19,469 nt of DNA. Source: an uncultured Lachnospiraceae bacterium (lineage in GTDB: Bacteria; Bacillota; Clostridia; Lachnospirales; Lachnospiraceae). The stretch is taken from contig CAJTLD010000048.1 in the NCBI GenBank assembly GCA_910577065.1, positions 1 to 19,469 on the forward strand, written 5' to 3'. Numbering within the stretch: position 1 is the stretch's first letter; each line of letters opens with the position of its first letter. This document shows positions 1 through 9,728 of the stretch, piece after piece. The notes beneath the pieces were generated by a model that was not told where the DNA came from, made no database searches, and was given only the letters and a program-made list of their open reading frames with translations. Made by a program: the position numbers and the translations under genes.

Positions 1-76
1 ATAGCGCGTTTTCGGCGGTTGCGTCCCTATCCGATTACATAAAATGGGATACTTTAGAGCCGTTTCATCCTGTCGC

Positions 77-137
77 ACAGCGAACGCCGCACCCCCTGTC
101 TTCTGGCGGACGGAACTTTGCCAACACTGTTCGCTGT
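77..137. repeat. 9-bp inverted repeat, long loop
   Basis: ACAGCGAAC (77-85) is perfectly repeated in inverted orientation as GTTCGCTGT (129-137), 43 bases apart. There is no T-run after the right arm, so it does not look like an intrinsic terminator. It lies directly upstream of a second inverted repeat (147-218), ahead of the transporter gene. It could be part of a structured leader, a repressor site pair, or an eroded element. The symmetry is seen; the function is unknown. Confidence 0.4.
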
Positions 138-146
138 AGTACTAAA

Positions 147-218
147 ACGTGTTTGAAAATTACATGCAGTTGGGCAATATGCCTAAAAATTTGTGTAATA
201 TTTATTTTTCAAACACGT
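147..218. repeat. 13-bp inverted repeat with nested stems in transporter leader
   Basis: ACGTGTTTGAAAA (147-159) is matched by TTTTCAAACACGT (206-218), a perfect 13-bp inverted repeat. Nested inside are ATTACA (159-164) against TGTAAT (194-199) and a small hairpin GGCA-ATA-TGCC (173-183). As RNA this would fold into one long compound stem ending 36 bases before the transporter ATG. No T-tract follows, and I could not match it to a known riboswitch consensus; glycine, lysine and T-box signatures are absent. A weak promoter-like pair (TTGGGC 170-175, TGTAAT 194-199, 18-base spacer) lies between the arms, so the arms could instead be an operator pair. Confidence 0.5.
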
Positions 219-254
219 ATTAGAACAGTATGTTTTGAGGAGGAGAAGAAAAGT

Positions 255-1652
255 ATGGAACAAAAGAATAAAAAGCGCGCCGCGCCGCAGGATGGAACAT
301 CCCGCAGCGGTTTTTCCGGGAAGCTGGGGTATGTCCTTGCGGTTGCAGGATCGGCTGTTGGGCTTGGGAATATATGGCGTTTTCCGTATCTGGCGGCAAA
401 ATACGGCGGCGGGATTTTCCTGCTGACTTATCTGGCGCTGATGCTGACGTTTGGTTATGCGCTGATTGTATCGGAGACGGCGTTAGGTCGTATGACGAAA
501 AGAAGCCCGGTAGGGGCGTTCGGGGCATTTGGCAAAAGCGCCCCATTTCGGATTGGCGGATGGCTCAATGCGGTAATCCCGATGCTTATTGTACCGTATT
601 ATAGTGTAATCGGCGGATGGGTTGTAAAGTACCTGTTTGAATATCTGCGCGGCAGCACGTCCGCTCTGGCAGAAGACGGTTATTTTCCCGGTTTTATTGC
701 GGACAGCGCGCAGGCCGAAATCTGGTTTTTGCTGTTTGGGCTTATGGTTGCGGCCGTGTTGTTTGGCGGAGTCAAACAGGGCGTGGAACGCGTTGCGAAG
801 GTGATGATGCCGCTGCTTGTGGTTCTGGCTGTTTTTGTCGCATGCTACTCTGTGACAAGGCCGGGCGCGCTTGAGGGCGTGAAATATTTCCTGATTCCCA
901 ACTTTGCAAATTTTTCCTGGATGACGGTGGTTGCCGCTATGGGGCAGATGTTTTATTCGCTGTCGATCGCCATGGGTATTTTATATACCTACGGTTCCTA
1001 TATCAAAAAAGATGTGGATATAGAAAGATCCACAACGCAGGTGGAAATCTTTGATACGGCGATTGCCATGCTGGCGGGTCTTATGATTATTCCGGCGGTC
1101 TTTGCTTTTTCCGGCGGCGATCCGGACATGTTAAATGCGGGGCCGTCCTTAATGTTTATTACGCTCCCGAAAGTATTTTGCAGTATGGGTTTTGGAAGGG
1201 CGGCAGGGGTTGTATTTTTCCTTCTGGTGCTGCTTGCGGCGCTGACCAGCGCGATTTCCCTGGCGGAATCAGGAGTTTCCACATTTGAAGATCAGTTTGG
1301 GTTAAGCCGTTTTAAAGCGGTGGTACTGATGGGAGTCATCATTATTGCAGTTGGAACGGCGTGTGTGCTGGGATTTGGCGTTTGGGATTTTATTACGCTT
1401 TTGGGAATGTCTCTTCTGGACTTTTTTGACTTCCTGACCAACTCCCTGATGATGCCGTTAGCGGCGTTAGCGACCTGCCTTCTGGTCACGCGTGCGGCCG
1501 GGCTAAAGCGGATTGCGCAGGAAGTGGAGCAGTCTTCTGCTTTTAAACGTAAGAAGCTGTACGGCTTCTTTATGAAATACCTGGCTCCGGCGTGTATTGT
1601 GATTATTTTTATCAGTTCGGTTGCAAATGTATTCGGATGGATTAAAATGTAA
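255..1652 (+). CDS. NSS-family sodium-dependent transporter
   Basis: Integral membrane symporter of the neurotransmitter:sodium symporter (SNF, LeuT/TnaT/MhsT-like) family, expected to import an amino acid or similar small amine with Na+. From the start chosen it is 465 aa, normal for bacterial members, with about 11-12 hydrophobic segments. The family signature of helix 1 is clear: SAVGLGNIWRFPY (residues 33-45) with the Na+-site asparagine at N39, followed by KYGGG. The frame is open upstream to 153, but ATG 255 has a strong GAGGAGGAG site (237-245) nearby, and the upstream extension is not membrane-protein-like. It is monocistronic: inverted repeats lie upstream and a terminator downstream. 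The substrate cannot be read from the sequence. Confidence 0.93.
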   Translation: MEQKNKKRAAPQDGTSRSGFSGKLGYVLAVAGSAVGLGNIWRFPYLAAKYGGGIFLLTYLALMLTFGYALIVSETALGRMTKRSPVGAFGAFGKSAPFRIGGWLNAVIPMLIVPYYSVIGGWVVKYLFEYLRGSTSALAEDGYFPGFIADSAQAEIWFLLFGLMVAAVLFGGVKQGVERVAKVMMPLLVVLAVFVACYSVTRPGALEGVKYFLIPNFANFSWMTVVAAMGQMFYSLSIAMGILYTYGSYIKKDVDIERSTTQVEIFDTAIAMLAGLMIIPAVFAFSGGDPDMLNAGPSLMFITLPKVFCSMGFGRAAGVVFFLLVLLAALTSAISLAESGVSTFEDQFGLSRFKAVVLMGVIIIAVGTACVLGFGVWDFITLLGMSLLDFFDFLTNSLMMPLAALATCLLVTRAAGLKRIAQEVEQSSAFKRKKLYGFFMKYLAPACIVIIFISSVANVFGWIKM

Positions 1653-1660
1653 ATAAATAT

Positions 1661-1698
1661 GCCGCCTCAAAACATTGGGTTATGGGGCGGCGTTTTTT
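1661..1698 (+). terminator. Intrinsic terminator of the NSS transporter gene
   Basis: GCCGCCTCA (1661-1669) pairs with TGGGGCGGC (1683-1691), including one G-T wobble, followed by T7. It starts 9 bases after the stop codon, a classic Rho-independent terminator that isolates the transporter gene from hisS. Confidence 0.85.
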
Positions 1699-1771
1699 TG
1701 TCCAGGGAATTAGTTTTTTGCGTTATAGTTTTAAGACTTGCGGCGGCTTTGCCCGGAAGAGGAAAAAACAA

Positions 1772-1801
1772 TTGACACGGCGTATCGCAAAAAAGTATAA
1801 T
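1772..1801 (+). promoter_or_regulatory. Consensus sigma-A promoter for hisS-aspS
   Basis: TTGACA (1772-1777) and TATAAT (1796-1801) are both perfect housekeeping hexamers with an 18-base spacer. Transcription would begin near 1808, leaving a leader of about 95 bases before the hisS ATG. That leader has a small hairpin (CCTGC 1817-1821, GCAGG 1836-1840) but no T-box sequence or terminator, so control by uncharged tRNA is not apparent. Confidence 0.8.
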
Positions 1802-1901
1802 GAACCGTGGATAAAACCTGCCAGAAGACTATCGCGCAGGCTTTAAAGACCGGCGTTGATTTACTTTATAAAACCAACAACCAGAAAACGGAGGAAACCA
1901 A

Positions 1902-3161
1902 ATGGCACTCACCAAAAAACCCGTAACCGGGATGAAAGATATCCTGCCGGAGGAAATGCTGATCCGGGATTACGTTATCGGCGTCATCAAAGACACCTAC
2001 CGAAGCTTCGGCTTTACCCCAATTGAAACCCCCTGCATGGAGCATATCACGAACCTTTTAAGCAAACAGGGCGGCGAAAACGAAAAGCTGATTTTTAAAG
2101 TGTTAAAACGGGGGGAAAAATTAAAACTGGAAAGCGCAAAGGACGAGTCCGATCTTGTGGATATGGGAATGCGCTACGATCTGACGCTTCCTCTGGCGCG
2201 TTTTTACGCCAACAACGCCAACAACCTGCCCGCGCCGTTTAAAGCGCTGCAGATTGGAAGCGTCTGGCGCGCCGACCGCCCGCAGAGGGGGCGTTACCGC
2301 CAGTTTACCCAGTGCGACATTGATATCTTAGGCGAGCCGTCGAACCTGGCCGAAATCGAACTTATCCTGGCGACGACGACGACGCTTGGAAAGCTGGGCT
2401 TTTCGGGCTTTGAAATCCGCATCAACGAGCGGCGGATTTTAAAGGCCATGGCGGCTTACAGCGGCTTTGACGAAGCGTCTTATGACAGCGTTTTTATTAC
2501 GCTGGACAAAATGGACAAAATCGGTTTGGAAGGCGTGGAAAAAGAGCTGAAAGAAGCCGGATTTGCGGGGGAATCCGTAGACAGATACCTGGAACTGTTC
2601 AAATCGGCGGAGCATGAATCCGACAGCGTAAAGGCCGTTTCCCTTTTGGCGGACCGTCTGGGCGGTCATCTGGAAGAGAACGTCCGGCAGAACCTTACGG
2701 AAATCATATCCAGCGTAGAACAGTCCAAATCGGCGGATTTTAAAATGGTGTTTGATCCGACCTTAGTGCGCGGCATGGGCTATTATACCGGGACGATTTT
2801 TGAAATCGCCATTCCGGAATTTGGCGGAAGCTGCGGGGGCGGCGGGCGTTACGACAAGATGATCGGCAATTTTACCGGAAACGACGTGGCGGCATGCGGA
2901 TTTTCCATCGGATTTGAGCGGATTATCCTTTTGCTTTTGGAACAGGGGTATGAGATTCCGGGAAAACCCAAAAAAACCGCATATTTGATCGAAAAAAATT
3001 ATCCTGCGGATAAGCTTTGCAGCGTCATTGAACAAGCGCAGAATGCCCGCGCCGCAGGGCGGCAGGTCTTAGTGGTGCGCATGAACAAAAATAAGAAATT
3101 CCAAAAAGAAAAGCTTCTGGCGGAAGGCTACGAAGAATTTGAAGAGTTTTTCAACCGATAG
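1902..3161 (+). CDS. hisS: Histidine--tRNA ligase
   Basis: Class II aminoacyl-tRNA synthetase charging tRNA-His with histidine in the cytoplasm. The 419-aa product has motif 2 around RGRYRQFTQCDIDILG (from residue 129), the histidine-site motif LVRGMGYYTG (288-297) and motif 3 ACGFSIGFERI (331-341). The histidine motif reads GMG where most HisRS have GLD, and the C-terminal anticodon-binding part after motif 3 is short (about 75 aa). Both agree with a HisRS subgroup I associate with Clostridia. A HisZ-like paralogue is less likely because the active-site arginines are kept and the gene is paired with aspS. ATG 1902 has GGAGGA at 1890-1895. It sits 11 bases before aspS and is very likely co-transcribed with it. 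Confidence 0.93.
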   Translation: MALTKKPVTGMKDILPEEMLIRDYVIGVIKDTYRSFGFTPIETPCMEHITNLLSKQGGENEKLIFKVLKRGEKLKLESAKDESDLVDMGMRYDLTLPLARFYANNANNLPAPFKALQIGSVWRADRPQRGRYRQFTQCDIDILGEPSNLAEIELILATTTTLGKLGFSGFEIRINERRILKAMAAYSGFDEASYDSVFITLDKMDKIGLEGVEKELKEAGFAGESVDRYLELFKSAEHESDSVKAVSLLADRLGGHLEENVRQNLTEIISSVEQSKSADFKMVFDPTLVRGMGYYTGTIFEIAIPEFGGSCGGGGRYDKMIGNFTGNDVAACGFSIGFERIILLLLEQGYEIPGKPKKTAYLIEKNYPADKLCSVIEQAQNARAAGRQVLVVRMNKNKKFQKEKLLAEGYEEFEEFFNR

Positions 3162-3172
3162 GAGGAGAGAAC

Positions 3173-4954
<1,782 letters not shown>

Positions 4955-5011
4955 AGCGGCTCGAAGGTTTTGGATTCCGGGAAAATTTTTGCAGAAAGGA
5001 ACGATGGGAGA

Positions 5012-6337
5012 ATGAAAGAAAAAGGGAGATTCAAACAGTTTGCGGCAGCCGGTTTTTGTATGTTCGTATGTATTTTATTGTTACGGACGCCGGTGTCTGC
5101 AAAGACGGCAAATATAAAATGCGGGGAACACGCAACGGCGGTGCTGGACGATCTTGGAACGCTGACGATCGACGGAAGCGGCGATATGTATGATCAGGCG
5201 CGGATGGCGGAGCCGAACGGTTCCGATCATATATTTCAGGACATTTATACCGATGTATACCGGATTGTAATCGGCGATAAAATTACGCGGGTCGGGAACA
5301 AAAGCTTTACGGATTTCCCGAATGTGCAGAGCATATCCATCGGAAAAGGGGTAACGGCAATCGGGGAATGGGCATTTATGAATCTGGAAAATGCCATGTT
5401 TACCAGCATTGACATTCCTTCCGGCGTACAGACAATTGAGGATCGTGCGTTTGAAGGCTGCACGAACGTGACAGAGCTTTCTTTTCAGACGGGGTTAAAG
5501 AAAATCGGGAAATCGGCATTTGCCGGATGCCGCAGCTTGAAGCGGGTATCTTTGCCGGATGGGATAAACGCCGTAGAAGAAAAGGCGTTTTCTTACTGCA
5601 ATCAGGATATGCAGGTTACCGTTCCGCAGAATATTGCAATTATTAAGGAAGAGGCGTTTTACAACAAGGCAGCGTCCGGCGCCATTACCGCAACGGTATA
5701 TTCCCCCAATGTGGTACTGGGCAGCGACTGCTTTTGGTCTTCCAATACCAGGATAAAATGCTACCGCAATTCCACGGCGGAAAAATATGCCGCCCAGTAC
5801 AGCTATGCCAGCAGTACTTACCTGGGAGTGGAAAGCAACCTGATTTTTGATGCGGCGGGGGGAACCTGTAAAACGGCGTCTATGCGTGTTACTTCGGAAT
5901 ATTACTATGCGAATCTGCCTTCAGCCGCCCGGGCGGGATATCGGTTTTTGGGCTGGTTTACCGAAAAGAAAGGCGGCACGCAGATAAAAGAGGGGGATTT
6001 CATTACCCAGGCCGCGGACAGGACCGTCTATGCGCACTGGAAGAAAATCTCTGTCAAAAAGGCCGCGTTTAAAAGCCTGACGAACAAAAAAGGCAAAAAA
6101 CTGGCGGTTACCGTGAAAAAGGTATCCGGCGCAAACGGCTACGAGGTACAGTACGGTACGAAGAAGAACATGAAAGGCGCGAAGATCAAGCGGAAAAACA
6201 GCACGGCGATTTCCGTCGGGAAATTAAAAAAAGGCAAAACTTATTTTGTACGGGTGCGGGCGTATCAAACGGACGGAACCGGGGCAAGGGTATATGGCAA
6301 ATGGAGCGCAAAGAAACAGATTAAGATTCAGATTTAA
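5012..6337 (+). CDS. Secreted BspA-like leucine-rich repeat protein
   Basis: Predicted exported surface protein of 441 aa. Residues 1-30 form a signal peptide: basic KEKGRFK start, hydrophobic AAAGFCMFVCILLL, cleavage after TPVSA. Residues about 85-245 carry BspA-type (LRR_5) repeats, seen as recurring units such as VTAIGEWAF, VQTIEDRAF, LKKIGKSAF and INAVEEKAF. Residues about 288-354 match the Listeria-Bacteroides repeat (ARAGYRFLGWFTEKKGGTQ, then TVYAHW). Residues about 357-441 resemble a lysine-rich fibronectin type III module (ANGYEVQYGTKKNMKG, YFVRVRAYQTDG). No LPXTG or membrane anchor follows. An upstream in-frame TTG at 4970 would spoil the signal peptide; ATG 5012 has GAAAGGA at 4994-5000. 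Such proteins usually bind host or matrix molecules, but the ligand is unknown. Confidence 0.85.
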   Translation: MKEKGRFKQFAAAGFCMFVCILLLRTPVSAKTANIKCGEHATAVLDDLGTLTIDGSGDMYDQARMAEPNGSDHIFQDIYTDVYRIVIGDKITRVGNKSFTDFPNVQSISIGKGVTAIGEWAFMNLENAMFTSIDIPSGVQTIEDRAFEGCTNVTELSFQTGLKKIGKSAFAGCRSLKRVSLPDGINAVEEKAFSYCNQDMQVTVPQNIAIIKEEAFYNKAASGAITATVYSPNVVLGSDCFWSSNTRIKCYRNSTAEKYAAQYSYASSTYLGVESNLIFDAAGGTCKTASMRVTSEYYYANLPSAARAGYRFLGWFTEKKGGTQIKEGDFITQAADRTVYAHWKKISVKKAAFKSLTNKKGKKLAVTVKKVSGANGYEVQYGTKKNMKGAKIKRKNSTAISVGKLKKGKTYFVRVRAYQTDGTGARVYGKWSAKKQIKIQI

Positions 6338-6378
6338 CGGGTGAGCGGACATAAGGCTTTCATTAAGACGCAGTGTGC

Positions 6379-6405
6379 ACATTTTCTGATTTCCGGCATA
6401 AGATA
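6379..6405 (+). promoter_or_regulatory. Putative sigma-K (late mother-cell) promoter
   Basis: AC (6379-6380), a 16-base spacer, then CATAAGATA (6397-6405) matches the sigma-K consensus AC-N16/17-CATANNNTA, including the preferred G before CATA. The predicted start of transcription is near 6411, just ahead of AGGAG at 6422-6426. The downstream gene is a CwlC-like amidase, and CwlC is sigma-K controlled in Bacillus subtilis. The match is seen; its use is inferred. Confidence 0.55.
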
Positions 6406-6434
6406 TGGAAAAACGAATGGCAGGAGTAAACGCT

Positions 6435-7268
6435 TTGGCAACAATTGTAATAGATGCCGGACACGGCGGTTTTGACAACGGCGCCATGTACCAGGGCAGG
6501 AAGGAAAAAAACGACAACCTGGATCTGGCGCTGGCCGTCGGGAACCTGTTAAAACAAAAAGGATACGACGTAATTTTTACCAGGGATTCGGACGTGTACC
6601 AGTCCCCGTATGAAAAGGCCCAAATCGCCAATGAAGCCGGGGCAGATTATTTTCTTTCGTTCCATCGGAATGCGGCCGAGCAGGACAATACCTATAACGG
6701 CGTTCAGACCTTAATTTACAGCTGGGACGATCCGCGGGCAGGGCAGCTTGCCGGGGTCATCAACGAAGAGCTGGAAAAGCTGGGCTTTCAGAATCTGGGG
6801 ATTGAAGAGCGCACGGGGCTTGTGGTATTAAGGCAGACCGAGATGCCGGCAGTGTTAATTGAAACGGGGTTTATCGATCACGATAAGGACAACCGGATTT
6901 TTGACGGCCGCTTTGACGAAATTGCAGAGGCCATTGCGGGGGCGGTGGAACAAACCGTACCGCTGACGCAGAATGCGGCAAGCCAGGAGCGCAGAGACGA
7001 TGGCGATTGTGACTGCGGAGAAAGCCAAAGGAAAGAAAACGTCGTTTATGGGGTGGAAGCCGGGCGTTTTGGTTATCATACAACGGCCAATTTTCTGGCG
7101 GAACAGTTAGAGGAACAGGGATTTTCCAGTTATGTATTTGAAGACGGCGGAGTCGTCCATGTGGTAGCCGGGAAAGAAGATTCCCTGGATGAAGCGCTAA
7201 AATTGCAGCAAAAGCTGCGGAATTTGGGGTATCAGACGTTAATCATTGCAGCAAAGGATGAAGCCTGA
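6435..7268 (+). CDS. CwlC-like N-acetylmuramoyl-L-alanine amidase with SPOR domain
   Basis: Zinc amidase (Amidase_3) that cuts the bond between N-acetylmuramic acid and L-alanine of peptidoglycan. From the TTG at 6435 it is 277 aa. Zinc ligands are H10 (DAGHGG), E24 and H77 (SFHRNA), and the catalytic glutamate is E143 (LIETGFIDH). A charged linker (about 180-200) leads to a C-terminal SPOR-like peptidoglycan-binding domain (about 203-277). No signal peptide is present, as in CwlC, which acts during mother-cell lysis at the end of sporulation. An upstream ATG at 6405 has no ribosome site and its A lies in the putative -10; TTG 6435 has AGGAG 8 bases upstream and gives a product that begins directly at the domain. 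A germination or vegetative hydrolase is the alternative. Confidence 0.85.
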   Translation: MATIVIDAGHGGFDNGAMYQGRKEKNDNLDLALAVGNLLKQKGYDVIFTRDSDVYQSPYEKAQIANEAGADYFLSFHRNAAEQDNTYNGVQTLIYSWDDPRAGQLAGVINEELEKLGFQNLGIEERTGLVVLRQTEMPAVLIETGFIDHDKDNRIFDGRFDEIAEAIAGAVEQTVPLTQNAASQERRDDGDCDCGESQRKENVVYGVEAGRFGYHTTANFLAEQLEEQGFSSYVFEDGGVVHVVAGKEDSLDEALKLQQKLRNLGYQTLIIAAKDEA

Positions 7269-7278
7269 CAGGAAAAAC

Positions 7279-7304
7279 GGGGGTATGTTTTGAAAAATAC
7301 CCCC
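7279..7304 (+). terminator. Hairpin after the amidase, probable terminator
   Basis: GGGGGTAT (7279-7286) and ATACCCCC (7297-7304) form a perfect 8-bp stem whose loop can pair further (TTTT with AAAA). The T-rich stretch does not follow at once: there are about 9 bases before TTTTTATTTTTT (7314-7326). It separates the amidase from the rel promoter. Confidence 0.55.
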
Positions 7305-7336
7305 AAACATCTGATTTTTATTTTTTAAATTATATA

Positions 7337-7365
7337 TTGCAATTTACCCCATTTTTCTTTATAAT
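7337..7365 (+). promoter_or_regulatory. Sigma-A promoter for rel
   Basis: TTGCAA (7337-7342), 17-base spacer, TATAAT (7360-7365). The position, 34 bases before the rel ATG, fits a housekeeping promoter with a short leader. Confidence 0.65.
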
Positions 7366-7398
7366 ACTTGCAAATTACAGACTAATGGCGGTGATGGT

Positions 7399-9714
7399 AT
7401 GGCAGATATTTCTACTGAGAAATTAGAACAAATCGAGAAGGAATTTCACAGTATGGAGGGTAATATCCGAAAGACGGAGGATTTTGAGGAACCGCAGAAG
7501 CTCTATGCGGAATTGATCGAAAGCGTCCGTAAATATCATCCTTCTACCAATATTTCTTTGATTGAAAAAGCATATCATATTGCAGACGAAGCGCACAAAG
7601 AGCAGATACGTAAATCGGGAGAACCTTATATTATTCATCCCCTCTGCGTTGCTATTATCCTGGCGGAACTGGAACTGGATAAGGAAACGATTGTTGCCGG
7701 GCTTTTGCATGATGTGGTAGAGGATACGGTAATGACAGACGAGGAGATATCTGCAGAATTTGGCGGAGAGGTTGCGCTTTTGGTAGACGGCGTGACCAAA
7801 CTCGGACAGTTGTCTTATAAAGCGGATAAAGTAGATAAGGTGGACGTGCAGGCAGAAAACCTTCGTAAGATGTTCCTCGCTATGGCAAAGGATATCCGCG
7901 TTATTTTGATTAAGCTTGCGGATCGCCTGCACAATATGCGCACCTTACGGTATATGCGGCCGGAAAAACAGAAAGAAAAAGCAAGGGAAACAATGGATAT
8001 ATATGCTCCCATTGCACAGAGGCTCGGCATTTCCAAAGTAAAAATCGAACTGGACGATCTGTCCTTAAAATATCTGGAACCGGAAGCCTATTATGATTTG
8101 GTGGAGAAAATCGCGCTGCGCAAAAGCGCCAGAAACCAGTATGTAGAGCAGCTTGTGATAGAAGTAAAGCGGCAGATGAAAGAAGCCGGCATCAAATCAG
8201 AAGTAGACGGAAGGGCAAAACATTTCTTCAGCATCTACAAAAAAATGGTAAACCAGGATAAAACGCTGGATCAGATATATGATTTATTCGCAATCCGCAT
8301 CCTGGTGAACTCCGTAATGGACTGTTATGCCGCACTCGGCGTAATTCACGAACTTTATAAGCCGATTCCGGGACGTTTCAAAGATTATATTGCAATGCCA
8401 AAACCGAATATGTACCAGTCGCTGCATACGACTCTGATAGGGCCGAACGGCCAGCCGTTTGAGATCCAGATCCGTACTTACGAGATGCACCGGACGGCTG
8501 AATTTGGGATTGCGGCCCATTGGAAATACAAAGAAGGCCGGGTGGGCGTAAGCGCGGCCAACCAGGAGGAAGAAAAGCTAAGCTGGCTCCGTCAGATATT
8601 GGAGTGGCAGAAGGATATGTCTGACAACCGGGAATTTATGAGTTTGTTAAAAAGTGATTTGGACTTGTTTTCCGACATGGTATTCTGCTTTACTCCGTCC
8701 GGCGACGTGAAAAACCTGCCGAACGGCTCGACGCCGATTGACTTTGCGTACAGCATCCATTCGGCAGTCGGCAATAAAATGATCGGCGCAAAGGTAAACG
8801 GCAAGCTGGTTACGATTGATTACCAGATTCAAAACGGGGATCGTATTGAAATTATTACGTCTCAAAATTCCAGGGGGCCAAGCCGCGACTGGCTGTCCAT
8901 CGTAAAGAGCACGCAGGCCAAAAACAAGATTAACCAATGGTTCCGCAGCGAGCTGAAAGAAGAAAATATTTTAAGGGGGAAAGAGCTGATTGCCCAGTAC
9001 TGCAAAGCCAAGGGGATTGGCCTTTCTGATATCAACAAGCCGGAATATCAGGAAAAAATCCTGAATAAATACGGCTTCCACGACTGGAATTCCGCTCTCG
9101 CTACCGTAGGGCACGGCGGTTTAAAAGAAGGGCAGATTGTAAACCGCATGTACGAAGAGTATAAAAAGGATCATGCGGCGGAACTGACGGATCAGGATAT
9201 TTTAGATACGATATCCGAGTCCGGCAAAGGTAAGGCTGTGCTGCAGCGATCGGACAGCGGAATTATTGTAAAGGGGCTGTATGACGTTGCGGTTCATTTT
9301 TCCAAATGCTGCAGTCCGGTGCCGGGAGACGAGATTGTAGGATTTGTCACCAGAGGGCGGGGCGTATCGGTTCATCGTACGGATTGTATCAACATTATTA
9401 ATTTGTCTGAGATGGAACGGGAGCGTCTGATTGAAGCCGAATGGCAGCACGGCGCGGACGAAGGCGGCAATGGGCTGTATTTTGCGGGGCTGAAAGTATT
9501 CGGCAATAACCGTACCGGGCTTTTGGTAGACGTCAGCAAAGTGTTTACGGAACGCGGTATAGATATCAGCAGTATCCACTCCAAAACCAATAAGCAGGGA
9601 ATTGCAACAATAGAAGTTTCGTTTTGCGTCAAAGGCCGGAGCGAGTTAGTCAGCCTGATTGACAAAATCCGCATGGTGGAAAGCGTACTGGATATTGAAC
9701 GGACGACAGGATGA
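7399..9714 (+). CDS. rel: Bifunctional (p)ppGpp synthetase/hydrolase
   Basis: Stringent-response enzyme that makes (p)ppGpp from ATP and GDP/GTP and degrades it again; it works at the ribosome. The 771 aa show the full long-RSH order: HD hydrolase domain with LLHDVVED (H104, D105), synthetase domain with RFKD at 326-329 (the RXKD form of bifunctional Rel, not the EXDD of synthesis-only RelA), TGS domain from about 428, the conserved cysteine region (C637-C638) and a C-terminal ACT domain from about 694. A short N-terminal tail precedes the HD domain. The ribosome site before ATG 7399 is weak (GGTGAT, close to the start). The stop codon lies 14 bases before the next start, so rel, the hydrolase and hemZ are likely co-transcribed. 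Confidence 0.96.
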   Translation: MADISTEKLEQIEKEFHSMEGNIRKTEDFEEPQKLYAELIESVRKYHPSTNISLIEKAYHIADEAHKEQIRKSGEPYIIHPLCVAIILAELELDKETIVAGLLHDVVEDTVMTDEEISAEFGGEVALLVDGVTKLGQLSYKADKVDKVDVQAENLRKMFLAMAKDIRVILIKLADRLHNMRTLRYMRPEKQKEKARETMDIYAPIAQRLGISKVKIELDDLSLKYLEPEAYYDLVEKIALRKSARNQYVEQLVIEVKRQMKEAGIKSEVDGRAKHFFSIYKKMVNQDKTLDQIYDLFAIRILVNSVMDCYAALGVIHELYKPIPGRFKDYIAMPKPNMYQSLHTTLIGPNGQPFEIQIRTYEMHRTAEFGIAAHWKYKEGRVGVSAANQEEEKLSWLRQILEWQKDMSDNREFMSLLKSDLDLFSDMVFCFTPSGDVKNLPNGSTPIDFAYSIHSAVGNKMIGAKVNGKLVTIDYQIQNGDRIEIITSQNSRGPSRDWLSIVKSTQAKNKINQWFRSELKEENILRGKELIAQYCKAKGIGLSDINKPEYQEKILNKYGFHDWNSALATVGHGGLKEGQIVNRMYEEYKKDHAAELTDQDILDTISESGKGKAVLQRSDSGIIVKGLYDVAVHFSKCCSPVPGDEIVGFVTRGRGVSVHRTDCINIINLSEMERERLIEAEWQHGADEGGNGLYFAGLKVFGNNRTGLLVDVSKVFTERGIDISSIHSKTNKQGIATIEVSFCVKGRSELVSLIDKIRMVESVLDIERTTG

Positions 9715-9728
9715 CAGGGGAGGAACAT

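Noticed and set aside
153..254. Upstream extension of the NSS transporter to an ATG at 153
   Set aside because: ATG 255 has a strong ribosome site and the family starts close to helix 1; the extension runs through the inverted repeat and looks non-coding.
1808..1901. T-box riboswitch before hisS
   Set aside because: The leader is only about 95 bases, with no AGGGTGGNACCGCG-like sequence, specifier loop or terminator.
2370..2384. Short ACG trinucleotide repeat in hisS
   Set aside because: Four ACG codons encode a conserved-looking run of threonines; too short to matter as a repeat.
6224..6631. 135-codon minus-strand frame across the BspA-like and amidase genes
   Set aside because: It runs antisense through two convincing genes and a promoter, and its translation is low-complexity and unrecognisable.
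7423..7932. 169-codon open frame on the minus strand inside rel
   Set aside because: It lies wholly antisense to a well-conserved RSH gene, has no ribosome site and no recognisable domain.
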